Positions 35,000 through 42,566 of a DNA stretch of 64,000 nucleotides are shown piece after piece. Location: the NCBI RefSeq assembly GCF_000372465.1, contig NZ_AQUZ01000016.1, positions 95,860 through 159,859 of the forward strand, read 5' to 3'. The stretch comes from Kribbella catacumbae DSM 19601 (GTDB lineage: Bacteria; Actinomycetota; Actinomycetes; Propionibacteriales; Kribbellaceae). Below the pieces are notes generated by a model. It was given only the letters and a program-made list of their open reading frames with translations. It did not search any database and was not told the DNA's origin. Within the stretch, counting starts at the first letter, position 1. Each line of letters opens with the position of its first letter. The translations under genes and the position numbers were made by a program.

Positions 35000-35644
35000 G
35001 AGCCGAGTGACTCGCGCGTGCCGCCGTCCGGGCTGAGCGAACTCCAGCCGGACCGCAAGTGCCCGAGAGGCCGCCGCCGCGAAGTGTGCAGCGGACAGCA
35101 CCCCTCGGTAGGTCTTGCCCGAGGTACCCGACGGAAGCGTGTAGTCCCTGGGTGCCTCCGCGGCCTGCAGGTCGAACGCCTCGGCCACGAAGTTCAGCCA
35201 GATGTGGGCATGTTCGTGCACGAGGGTTTCGCGCAACGTCTCGGCATCGCGGAACGCACCGGGACCGAGATAGATGGTCTGCGGGACCAGGACCGACGTA
35301 CTGCCCGTGCTGGTCGCCATCCGCCGGTAACGCTTCGGGATTCTCAGCAGCGGCGCCCACTCCGGCTTCCAGCCCAGAATGTCGCTCTCGGCCTGACCCA
35401 CCAGTTCCTGTTCGGCCGCGGGCATCGGCGACCACTGGATGTCGTCCGGGGTGGAGCGGGCGTGCCGTTCGAAGATCTGGCAGGCGTTCTCCGGGTCGAG
35501 GTAGTCGACAGGTTTGGCGAACGCCTCGGGTTCGGTGTTCCTGCGGACCATCGCCACCGCGGAGAGGATCGTCTTGGGCTGGACGGTGGCGTCGTCGATG
35601 AAGGGGACTCCACCGATCTCTGCGAAAAACTGTTCTGCCTGCAC
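34988..35644 (-). CDS. HExxH-type putative peptide-modification enzyme
   Basis: A 218-residue protein from GTG 35644, with AAGGAG upstream. The core is ETLVHEHAHIWLNFVAEAF near residues 137-155, an HExxH metal site, followed by YTLPSGTSGKTYRGVLSAAHFAAAASRALA. This matches the HEXXH-motif family that accompanies RiPP radical-SAM systems, members of which are alpha-ketoglutarate-dependent peptide beta-hydroxylases. Full family members are often longer, so this copy may have lost its N-terminus. No precursor peptide or radical SAM gene is seen; the genes upstream are fragments. Confidence 0.6.
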   Translation of the reverse strand: MQAEQFFAEIGGVPFIDDATVQPKTILSAVAMVRRNTEPEAFAKPVDYLDPENACQIFERHARSTPDDIQWSPMPAAEQELVGQAESDILGWKPEWAPLLRIPKRYRRMATSTGSTSVLVPQTIYLGPGAFRDAETLRETLVHEHAHIWLNFVAEAFDLQAAEAPRDYTLPSGTSGKTYRGVLSAAHFAAAASRALAVRLEFAQPGRRHARVTRLLNK

Positions 35645-35663
35645 GGCCCTGGTAACTCCTTCG

Positions 35664-35926
35664 TCAGTTGCTGGTGCGCCATGGTCGATCGGCCAGGAAC
35701 AGTTCGAGATCCCTGGTCTTGATCCGATGCTCGCCGAAGTCCCGTACGTCGGCGCGTGCCTGCGAGTACCCCTCTTCGTCGAGGAGTTCCACCACCCGCG
35801 GCAAGGTGCGATCGCCGTACCAGCCGCTCTTCAGCCGCGTGAGTACCCGCAGGTGCTGGGCCGCGGTGAGGTGCTGGCTGTCCTCCAGCCGGGAAAGGTA
35901 GTGCCGGATGTGGATCAGCGGTTCGG
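35664..35926 (-). pseudogene. fragment of an unidentified gene upstream of the HExxH gene
   Basis: The frame gives a plausible soluble protein end (LIHIRHYLSRLEDSQHLTAA, then VLTRLKSGWYGDRTLPRVVELLDEEGY, then RIKTRDLELFLADRPW). It stops 20 bases before the HExxH start, as in an operon. Upstream of about 35926 the frame runs antisense to a TldE-like fragment and has no start. The protein is not recognised. It appears to be the 3' end of a gene cut by a rearrangement at about 35900. Confidence 0.4.
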
Positions 35927-36239
35927 AGACCGCCGGGAACGGGGCCTCGACACCGTGGACGAGATCATCGCCGGTCTGGCCGACGGCGTCCTCGTCCAAT
36001 CGATCGCCGGTTTGCAGGGTGGTGCCAATCTGGCGAGCGGTGACTTCTCGATCAGCTTCTCTGGTCGTCTGATCCGCAACGGTGAACTGGCCGAACACGT
36101 CTCGCAGTGCATCCTTGCCTGCGATCTCGCCACGGTGCTGACCGGCATTGAAGCGGTCGGGGACGACCACACGGCTTTCCCTGGCCTGGCCGACGGTGTG
36201 ACAGTGGCTATCGGCCACGTCCGGATCGGTGCCGGCTGA
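35901..36239 (+). pseudogene. TldD/TldE (PmbA)-like C-terminal fragment
   Basis: From about 35901 the plus strand encodes the end of a TldD/PmbA-family metalloprotease (VDEIIAGLADGVLVQ, ANLASGDFSISFSGRLIRNGEL, TGIEAVGDDHTAFPGL, VTVAIGHVRIGAG). The stop at 36237-36239 looks natural. The N-terminal two thirds, including the HExxxH-bearing or partner region, are missing. Tld proteins process RiPP leader peptides, so this fragment beside an HExxH modification gene hints at a decayed peptide-maturation locus. Confidence 0.65.
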
Positions 36240-36281
36240 CCGGATCCACAGCAAAGCCGGGCGGCTGGGTAGGCTTTTTCA

Positions 36282-37541
36282 GTGGCGACCGAGAGTTTGG
36301 CCGAGATCCAGCAGTGGCTGTCCGGTACTGCGTGTCCGTTGACGAGTCTGGTCGCGGGGGCTCCCGTCGAGGATCTTGCTCCGCTGGGGAAGGTGCTGGA
36401 CGGTGTGCGGGTGGTTGGGCTGGGGGAGGCGTCGCATGGGACGCGGGAGTTCTTCCAGTTGAAGCATCGGCTGTTCGAGTACTTGGTCAATGAGCTCGGG
36501 TATTCGATGCTCGCGATGGAGGCCAGCGAGTCGGCGGCGCCGGCGGTGGACGCGTATGTGCGCGATGGTGTCGGCGATGCCGCGACGGTGGTGGCCGGGC
36601 TTGGGTTCTGGACGTGGCGGACCGAGGAGGTCGTCGCGCTGGTCGAGTGGATGCGGTCGTACAACGCAGGGCGGCCTGCCGGTGAGCAGATCGGCTTCGC
36701 GGGGATCGACCCGCAACGGTGTTCGGCGTCGCTGGCCGCAGTACGGGGATTTCTGGCTGAGTCGGTGCCTGATCGGCTGGCGGCGTTCGAGGAGGGCTTC
36801 GGGTTTCTGGAGGATGCTCAGCCGGGGTCGGTGCCGGATCCGACGCGACTGGTGGTTCGGGAGGCGCAGCAGTTGATCCCGTTCCTGGAGGCCAAGGGGG
36901 CTTCGGAAGTTGTCTTGGAGCACGCGCGGATTCTGGAGCGGGCCGCTGAGCTGGTCGGGCGGCCGAAGGAGCACAAGGATCCTGCGGAGACGGTGTTCGC
37001 CGCACGGGACGCGTATATGGCCAAGGCTGTCGAGCGGCTGGCCGACGAGAATCCGACCCGGCGGATCGCGGTTTGGGCGCACAACGGGCATCTGGCCGCG
37101 AGCCGGCAGACGCCGGGGTTGCGGCCGATGGGACAGCACCTGCGGGAGCGGTTCGGATCGGAGTACTACGCGCTGGCGTTGCTCTTCGGCTCGGGTGCGT
37201 TTCGCGCGCGCCGGCTGCGGCCTGGCCCGTGGCCGGGGGCGATGGATGGGCCAGTCGTTGCCAACAGCATCGATCGTGGTGGGTTCAACGCGCTCGAAGG
37301 ACAGTTGGCGGCCGCGACTCCAGGCGACCACTGGCTGAACCTGCGCGGTGCCGACGAAGCGCCCGAGCCGGTGAAGAGGTGGCTGGCCGAGCCGCAGATG
37401 TTCCGCAGCTTCGGCGCCTACGTGCAGCGCTGGACCTACCGGATGCAGTTCACCCCAACGCTGCTCACCCGCGAGTACGACGGCCTGGCCTACGTAGCAA
37501 CCTCCACCCCTTCGGTGCCGCTCCCCGAAAAGAACAATTGA
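36282..37541 (+). CDS. Erythromycin esterase-like protein
   Basis: A 419-residue protein of the EreA/succinoglycan-biosynthesis-like esterase family. Family landmarks are VRVVGLGEASHGTREFFQLKHRL (catalytic His region, residues of about 44-70), MLAMEASESAAPAVDAYV and the RIAVWAHNGHLAAS block near residue 265 (second His). Length is normal. The GTG start at 36282 follows the TldE fragment by 42 bases. Ere enzymes hydrolyse the macrolide lactone, but many homologues have other or unknown substrates, so resistance should not be assumed. Confidence 0.85.
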   Translation: MATESLAEIQQWLSGTACPLTSLVAGAPVEDLAPLGKVLDGVRVVGLGEASHGTREFFQLKHRLFEYLVNELGYSMLAMEASESAAPAVDAYVRDGVGDAATVVAGLGFWTWRTEEVVALVEWMRSYNAGRPAGEQIGFAGIDPQRCSASLAAVRGFLAESVPDRLAAFEEGFGFLEDAQPGSVPDPTRLVVREAQQLIPFLEAKGASEVVLEHARILERAAELVGRPKEHKDPAETVFAARDAYMAKAVERLADENPTRRIAVWAHNGHLAASRQTPGLRPMGQHLRERFGSEYYALALLFGSGAFRARRLRPGPWPGAMDGPVVANSIDRGGFNALEGQLAAATPGDHWLNLRGADEAPEPVKRWLAEPQMFRSFGAYVQRWTYRMQFTPTLLTREYDGLAYVATSTPSVPLPEKNN

Positions 37542-37871
37542 GAGTTCCCTGCCAGCGGTCTCGGCGTCTTCCTCGTACTGCGTGCGGACGGCGTCGCGGC
37601 CGGTCATCTCGGGGTGTACCCCACCGGCGAGCTCACGCGCTTCTACCTCAGCCCCGACCACCGTCGCTGCGGTGGAGCCCGGGCACTTCTCGCCGCCGCC
37701 GAGGAATGGGCTCGCTCGCAAGGGCTACCGCGCCTCTTCCTGGACACTCGCACCGACCTCGTCGAAGCCCGTGCCTTCTACACCTCCGCCGACTTCACCG
37801 AGATCCCGCCGCCCACCACCACCCCCGCCCAATTCCAAGACCACTGGTTCGAGAAGCCCCTCGCCCCTTAA
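37542..37871 (+). pseudogene. 5'-truncated GNAT acetyltransferase
   Basis: Immediately after the esterase stop the same frame continues as a GNAT domain lacking its N-terminus: GVFLVLRADGVAAGHLGVYP, GELTRFYLSPDHRRCGGARALL (acetyl-CoA loop), LPRLFLDTRTDLVEARAFYTSADF and a final FEKPLAP. No start codon exists before the conserved part; a GTG at 37614 would remove the first strands. It looks as if a deletion fused the esterase 3' end to the middle of a GNAT gene. Confidence 0.65.
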
Positions 37872-38106
37872 TGTCCCCCAACCGGAACGGCCCAGGATTG
37901 CTGGTCGGCTAGTACTAACACGGTGTTTGTGATGTTGGGTGGCGGGCCCGGACGGCCACCACATGCCAACTTGCCGTTTCTGCCCGGTAGCACGCCTGTG
38001 CACGCTCAGCCGAATGCACCCAGCCGAGGTTGGTGTGTGATGGCGGTCCGGGTCACGGGCCGCGAATAACCCGCGGCTCAGTCAGGCGGGGAGGCAGGTG
38101 GGTGGG

Positions 38107-38517
38107 TTAGGCGACTACGGCTAGGGAGCGGGTGGGGGTTAGGAAGGGGAGGAGGGTGAAGAAGTGGGGGATGGCGTCGGGGAGGCGGAGGGCGCCGGCT
38201 TCGTGGGTGGTCCAGCCGAAGAGGAGTTCGCCGTCGAGCAGGTGCTCTGACAGCGGGGTGGTGAAGGCGCTCAGGGTGACGCGGTCGGGGCCGGTCTGCG
38301 GGTGGTGGTCGCCGCAGCCGCATTCGGGGGCGATCACGATCGAGATGAGCGCGTCGGGGGAGTAGTGGCGCAACCGCAGCGTCGTACCGCGGGCGGTGAA
38401 GCGGGCGATCGTTTCGTCCGGCAACTCGACCAGCAGTTCGACCGGTACGGCGTGGGAGCCCGGCAACAGGCGCAGCCCACGGGACGTGAGCAGGTCGGCC
38501 AAAGCGGAGAGGTTCAT
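38107..38517 (-). CDS. hypothetical protein under a Cys-leader
   Basis: A 136-residue cytosolic protein, not recognised. It starts MNLSALADLLTSRGLRLLPG and has a CGCGDHH cluster near residue 71 (PECGCGDHHPQTG) that could bind metal or a sulfur species. The C-terminus is hydrophobic (FFTLLPFLTPTRSLAVVA) but too short for a clear membrane protein. Its upstream region holds a leader ORF with six Cys codons and a strong hairpin, so expression probably follows cysteinyl-tRNA or cysteine supply. The Cys/His cluster would fit a role in sulfur or redox balance; that is inference. Confidence 0.6.
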   Translation of the reverse strand: MNLSALADLLTSRGLRLLPGSHAVPVELLVELPDETIARFTARGTTLRLRHYSPDALISIVIAPECGCGDHHPQTGPDRVTLSAFTTPLSEHLLDGELLFGWTTHEAGALRLPDAIPHFFTLLPFLTPTRSLAVVA

Positions 38518-38574
38518 CTCGGGAATCCTGTGTGGCTGGTGTCGGCGGGCGGGCCTGGGAAAAGGACAGGGCCT

Positions 38575-38596
38575 CGCGCGCCTCAGACGGCGCGCG
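38575..38596 (-). promoter_or_regulatory. attenuator-type hairpin directly after the Cys leader ORF
   Basis: On the minus strand CGCGCGCC, a six-base loop GTCTGA, and GGCGCGCG form a perfect 8-bp GC stem. It begins on the base right after the leader stop codon. Ribosome stalling at the Cys codons would sit just before it and change its folding or that of overlapping structures. The downstream start is 58 bases away. Confidence 0.6.
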
Positions 38597-38635
38597 TCAG
38601 CGACAACAACAGCAACAACACAGCGTGATCCGCAT
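38597..38635 (-). CDS. Cys-rich leader peptide (12 residues)
   Basis: ATG at 38635 opens a 12-codon frame MRITLCCCCCCR ending in TGA at 38597. Six consecutive Cys codons (five TGT, one TGC) follow a short basic start. Leader peptides beginning MR-x-T/A-L-C and rich in Cys are known ahead of sulfur-assimilation and related genes in actinobacteria, where they sense cysteine by translation. This one precedes the unknown 136-residue gene at 38517. The match to that leader class is strong by pattern. Confidence 0.8.
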   Translation of the reverse strand: MRITLCCCCCCR

Positions 38636-38789
38636 GCGGAAGATCATGGCAGACTCCGCGGGGCACTGCCAAACAAAGCCCGCTATCTGAGACACCTGTC
38701 CACAACCACCCGGTACGCCGCTGCCCCGGCAGGCCTGCGCTGACGTCGTCAACGACGGCTACCGGGGCTTCCTGCTCAGTTGATCGGGG

Positions 38790-39344
38790 TCAGCTCTCGG
38801 CGCGGATGCGGTAGTCCAGGATCACGATCCCCGAGCTCAGGGCGGTGGTGCCGACGAGGTCGAACCGGGTCACGCCGGTGTCGCGGTAGAGGAGGTCCTG
38901 GCTGTTGCCGTGGCCGACGAAGAAGGGATGGAGCCAGAGGCGCAGGCGGTCCAGGAGGCCCGCGGTGATGAGTGTGCGGGTGACCGGCCCGAAGCCGTAC
39001 TGGACGATGTCGTCGCCTGGCTCTTCCTTCAGTTGTCTGACCGCGGTGACGAGGTCCCCCTCGATGACGTGGGTGTTGTTCCAGGTCGGGCTGGTCAGCG
39101 TGGTGGACGCGACGTACTTGGGCAGGGAGTTCATCTTGTCGGCGAGGTCGCCGGACAGGGTAGGCCAGACGCCGGCGAAGCTCTCATAGGTGTGCCGGCC
39201 CATCAGGATGGCCGAGCAGGACTGGATCAACTCCGTCTGAACCTTGGTTCCCTCGCCGGAGAAGCCACCCAGGCTGGGCCAGCTGCCGGGGTTTTCGACG
39301 ATGCCGTCGAGGGTGATGTAGGTGGAGTTGACGATCTCGCGCAT
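38790..39344 (-). CDS. RibD C-terminal/dihydrofolate reductase-like protein
   Basis: A 184-residue protein starting at ATG 39344, preceded by GAAAGGA. It opens with REIVNSTYITLDGIVENPGSW, the standard start of RibD_C/DHFR-like reductases of actinobacteria, and keeps SCSAILMGRHTYESFAGVWP and the glycine-rich DIVQYGFGPVTRTLI. Such proteins bind NADPH; their substrates are mostly unknown. It is divergent from a MocR regulator across 102 bases that hold a regulator-like direct repeat. Confidence 0.87.
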   Translation of the reverse strand: MREIVNSTYITLDGIVENPGSWPSLGGFSGEGTKVQTELIQSCSAILMGRHTYESFAGVWPTLSGDLADKMNSLPKYVASTTLTSPTWNNTHVIEGDLVTAVRQLKEEPGDDIVQYGFGPVTRTLITAGLLDRLRLWLHPFFVGHGNSQDLLYRDTGVTRFDLVGTTALSSGIVILDYRIRAES

Positions 39345-39381
39345 TGTTGGTCCTTTCATCGTTCGGATGGCCCCAGCCTGT

Positions 39382-39412
39382 GGTCGAATCGGCTCTGGCT
39401 GAAGGTCCAATC
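39382..39412. promoter_or_regulatory. direct-repeat operator of the MocR regulator
   Basis: GGTCGAATC (39382-39390) and GGTCCAATC (39404-39412) are direct repeats whose starts are 22 bases apart, about two helical turns. MocR/PdxR-type proteins generally bind two direct repeats in the intergenic region with a divergent gene, exactly this arrangement. The site lies between the RibD-like gene and the MocR gene. Confidence 0.55.
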
Positions 39413-39446
39413 CGGCGGGCCGGCAGTGGACCACTTGGGAGGCGTC

Positions 39447-40874
39447 ATGGCCGTGCAGTGGAAGGGCGACGGGCCAGGGCTGCTGTTGCAACTGGACCGC
39501 GAAGTACCCCGTCAGCTGGGGCAACAGTTGCAAGAGCAGTTGCGCTCGGCGATCCGCGCAGGGGCGCTCCGCCCTGGCGAGCGTCTGCCCTCGTCGCGGA
39601 GCCTCGCTGGGCAGCTGCGGATCTCGCGGGGACTCGTGGTCGACAGCTACGCGCAGCTGTACGCCGAGGGCTACCTCATCACCGAGGTGGGCTCCGGGAC
39701 CCGGGTGGCCGAGCGGGCAGAGGCAACGGCCCCTGCCGAGGCACGGTTGCCAAAGGTGGATCCAGCGAGGGCCAAGTGCGACATCGAGTTCGAGTACGGC
39801 GTACCGGATCTGGCCTCGGCGCCGGTCCGGGACTGGGTCTGGGCGCTCGGTGATGCGGCCCGGCTCGCTCCCGCTGCCTTGATGGGCGATGAGCCCGATG
39901 GGGGTGACCAGCGGCTGCGAGAGGTACTGGCGGCGTACCACCGTCGGGTCCGGGCAGGAGCCGCGTTCGCGGAGCACACTGTCGTGACCGGCGGTTTCCG
40001 GCATGCACTGACGCTCGTCTTCGCAACCCTGGCAAGGAATGGCATTGAGCGCGTCGGGCTGGAGAGCCCGGGGCCACGAGAGCATGATCGGATCGCCGAG
40101 CGGTTCGGTCTCCAGGCGGTTCCGGTGCCGGTCGACGAGGATGGTGTCGACGTCGGCCGACTGGCGTCCAGCGGAGCGCGAGCCGTCTTGCTGACACCTG
40201 CGCACCAGTGCCCTACTGGCGTGGCGCTCAGCCCGGAGCGCCGGCACGAGCTGCTGGCCTGGGCGGAGGCGGTCGACGGATTCGTGATCGAGGACGACTA
40301 CGACGCGGAGTTCCGCTACGACCGCCAGCCGGTCGGCTCCCTGCAGGGTCTGTCGCCCGAGCGGGTGATCGCGCTGGGGTCGGTGAGCAAGACGCTCGCG
40401 CCGGGAATCCGGATCGGCTGGATGTTCGCGCCACCGGGCCTGGTCGACGCGCTCGTCGACGCGAAGGCGCTGACCAGTCGCGGAGCTCCCGCCCTCGATC
40501 AGCTCGCGCTCGCCCGCCTGATGGAGTCAGGTCGCTACGACGGGCACCTGCGCCGGATGCGGACGATCTACCAGGATCGGCGCAGCACGCTCATTGCTGC
40601 CGTGGATGAGTTTTTGCCGACTCTCCGGCTGGGTGGTCTCGCGGCGGGCTGTCACGCCGTACTCCGGCTGCCGGCCGGCGTACGGGAAGCAGATGTCGTG
40701 ACCGGGGCCAGGCAGCGATCGGTGGAAGTACGCGGTCTAGGTGACTACTGCTTCGGAGGCGACGAGTTCGCCGCAGGTACTGCGCCGGGTCTCGTCCTTG
40801 GCTTCGGCAATGTCAACGAGTCACGCATCCGACGTGGAGTACGCGTCCTGGCCGAGGTGATCGGAGCAGGCTAG
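39447..40874 (+). CDS. MocR/PdxR-family regulator (GntR HTH fused to aminotransferase fold)
   Basis: A 475-residue protein from ATG 39447 (GGGAGG upstream). Residues of about 15-85 form a GntR winged helix (RSAIRAGALRPGERLPSSRSLAGQLRISRG). The rest is a class I aminotransferase fold with PLP-binding Lys315 in GSVSKTLAPGIRIGW and the Asp/Tyr motif IEDDYDAEFRYD near residues 281-292. MocR proteins use PLP to sense vitamers or amines. It likely controls the divergent RibD-like reductase, with which it shares the repeat operator. Confidence 0.9.
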   Translation: MAVQWKGDGPGLLLQLDREVPRQLGQQLQEQLRSAIRAGALRPGERLPSSRSLAGQLRISRGLVVDSYAQLYAEGYLITEVGSGTRVAERAEATAPAEARLPKVDPARAKCDIEFEYGVPDLASAPVRDWVWALGDAARLAPAALMGDEPDGGDQRLREVLAAYHRRVRAGAAFAEHTVVTGGFRHALTLVFATLARNGIERVGLESPGPREHDRIAERFGLQAVPVPVDEDGVDVGRLASSGARAVLLTPAHQCPTGVALSPERRHELLAWAEAVDGFVIEDDYDAEFRYDRQPVGSLQGLSPERVIALGSVSKTLAPGIRIGWMFAPPGLVDALVDAKALTSRGAPALDQLALARLMESGRYDGHLRRMRTIYQDRRSTLIAAVDEFLPTLRLGGLAAGCHAVLRLPAGVREADVVTGARQRSVEVRGLGDYCFGGDEFAAGTAPGLVLGFGNVNESRIRRGVRVLAEVIGAG

Positions 40875-42343
40875 TCGGCCTTTTTGCCGAACATGATCTC
40901 GTCCCAGCTCGGCACGCTGGCTCGCTTGGAGCCGCGCTTGGCGGGCTTCTTCTTCTCTTCCGGCGCGGCTGCGGGCTCGGCGGCAGCCGCGGGCTCGGCC
41001 GCAGCAGCCGGCTGCTCGGCGGGAGGCGCTGGCTTGCGCCGCGGGTCGGCCGGCTTGGGAGCCGCCGGACGAGGAGCATCGCGCCGGGCCTCCGCCGGAC
41101 GGGCTTCGGCGGTACGGGACTCAGCAGGACGCGGGTCGGCAGGGCGAGCGCCCTCGTCGACCGGCAGCGGCGCGGACCCACGAGGCTCCGTCCGACGAGA
41201 CTCGGCCTGACGCGACTCGGCCTGGCGTGGCTCCGCCTGACGAGGATCACGTGGCTCGGACTCACGAGGCTCCGGTTGGCGAGGCTCGTGGTCGGGGTGC
41301 CGGGTTTCGGGGTGGCGGGTTTCCGCGGGCGGCATCCGGCGTTCGGTGAAGCGGTTCTCGGGGGCGGCGGCGCGCTCCTCCGGCGGTGACAGCGGCGGCG
41401 CCTCCACCGGCAACTGCGCCGGGCGCTCGACCGCACGGACAGCCGGTCGCAGCGTCTGCGGCGGCTCGATCGGTACGTCGATCAGCGTCGGCTCTTCATC
41501 CGGGCTCGGCACCGAGTGCACCCGTCGCGGCCCACGCTCGACATCGCGGGCCGTCCCGTACTCCGGGTCGCGCCCGTACCCACGTCCGGTGTCGCGGTTC
41601 GCATCGCGATCCGCCTGGGCAGCGCGCCCACGCGGCAAGCTGATCGTGTCCTCGAAGCCGGCCTCGTAGCTGTCCGCGCCATGATCCGGCGCGATGCTCA
41701 GATCGAAGTCGGCCACGGCGGTGAGCCGCCGCTCGGACGTCGGCTGCGGCGCGATCACCTGCACCTGCTCGCCGACCAGCCAGCGCGCCTCGTCGTCATC
41801 CGGTACGGCGTACCGTCCCGGGGCGTCGTAGGCGAACATCGCGACCTTCTCGTCGTTTTCCTCGGCGAAGTACGACACCCGCACGGCCCAGCGGCCGTCG
41901 TCGCGCCGCCAGGCGTCCCACTCGGCCGAGGCCGGGTCGACGCCACGGATCCGGAGCCGCTCGGTCACCCAGGCGCCGAGGTTGCGGGTGGGGGCGTCGC
42001 CGCCACCGCGCCGGCGTACGGAGGCGCGCTGGGCCAGGCTGGCGACGTGGTCGCGCTCGGCCAGCACGGGGCCGGCGAACGCCATCACGCGTTCCATCGG
42101 CATCTGCGCGACGGCGGCGACCGCCTCGGGACTCTCACCGGCTCGGATCCGAGCCTGGATGTCTCGTGGGCGGAGCGCGCTCTCCATTTGAATCTCCAGC
42201 TGGCCGAGTCGGGCACGGTCGCCGCGCAGGGCCGCACGCAACCGGTCGTCGACCGGGACGGCGAACTCCTCACCCGTCTCTGCCAGCGCCAGGATGAGTT
42301 GCTTGCCATCCTGACTCAGGCCAACGAGCCTCGCCTCGCGCAT
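40871..42343 (-). CDS. sepH: Septation protein SepH
   Basis: A 490-residue cell-division protein. The N-terminal 200 residues carry the DUF3071 region (MREARLVGLSQDGKQLILAL, FAVPVDDRLRAALRGDRARLGQLEIQMESAL, RDIQARIRAGESPEAVAAVAQMPMERVMAFAGPVLAERDH), which includes the HTH-like segment. SepH stimulates FtsZ assembly in Streptomyces and Mycobacterium. The middle is a long Arg/Glu/Pro/Gln-rich disordered stretch with many EPR, AEPRQ and AESRQ repeats, and the C-terminus keeps the conserved PSWDEIMFGKK. AGGAGAA precedes the ATG. Its stop overlaps that of the MocR gene. Confidence 0.95.
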   Translation of the reverse strand: MREARLVGLSQDGKQLILALAETGEEFAVPVDDRLRAALRGDRARLGQLEIQMESALRPRDIQARIRAGESPEAVAAVAQMPMERVMAFAGPVLAERDHVASLAQRASVRRRGGGDAPTRNLGAWVTERLRIRGVDPASAEWDAWRRDDGRWAVRVSYFAEENDEKVAMFAYDAPGRYAVPDDDEARWLVGEQVQVIAPQPTSERRLTAVADFDLSIAPDHGADSYEAGFEDTISLPRGRAAQADRDANRDTGRGYGRDPEYGTARDVERGPRRVHSVPSPDEEPTLIDVPIEPPQTLRPAVRAVERPAQLPVEAPPLSPPEERAAAPENRFTERRMPPAETRHPETRHPDHEPRQPEPRESEPRDPRQAEPRQAESRQAESRRTEPRGSAPLPVDEGARPADPRPAESRTAEARPAEARRDAPRPAAPKPADPRRKPAPPAEQPAAAAEPAAAAEPAAAPEEKKKPAKRGSKRASVPSWDEIMFGKKAD

Positions 42344-42482
42344 TGCCTTTGTTCTCCTGTGCGGTTCTCGACAGTCTCTCCCGATACCTGCGCCTCGACC
42401 AAGACCGGCGCGCCGTGCCCGACGGTCATTGTGGAGGTTACGTCACAAAACCCCATCTTGCCTGCTCAGGAGGGTCCTTGTC

Positions 42483-42509
42483 GTCACATCAGTCACACTA
42501 GTCACAACG
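42483..42509. repeat. three tandem GTCACA-nnn repeats upstream of sepH
   Basis: GTCACATCA, GTCACACTA and GTCACAACG follow each other with a 9-base period; on the sepH strand they read TGTGAC three times, and a fourth TGTGAC lies near 42439-42444. They sit about 100-165 bases before the sepH start. They could be binding half-sites for a regulator of sepH, or simply a short tandem duplication. Confidence 0.45.
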
Positions 42510-42566
42510 GCGAGTGATCACGACACCGAACCCCCGGAAACCGGTCAGTTCCCGGTCGGTTCCTGT

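Noticed and set aside
36282..37541. Macrolide resistance gene
   Set aside because: The family match is clear, but most chromosomal Ere-like proteins of actinobacteria have no shown role in resistance, so only the family is stated.
37872..38106. Possible insertion-sequence remnant between the GNAT fragment and the unknown gene
   Set aside because: No inverted repeat or transposase motif could be identified; the sequence is only GC-rich intergenic DNA.
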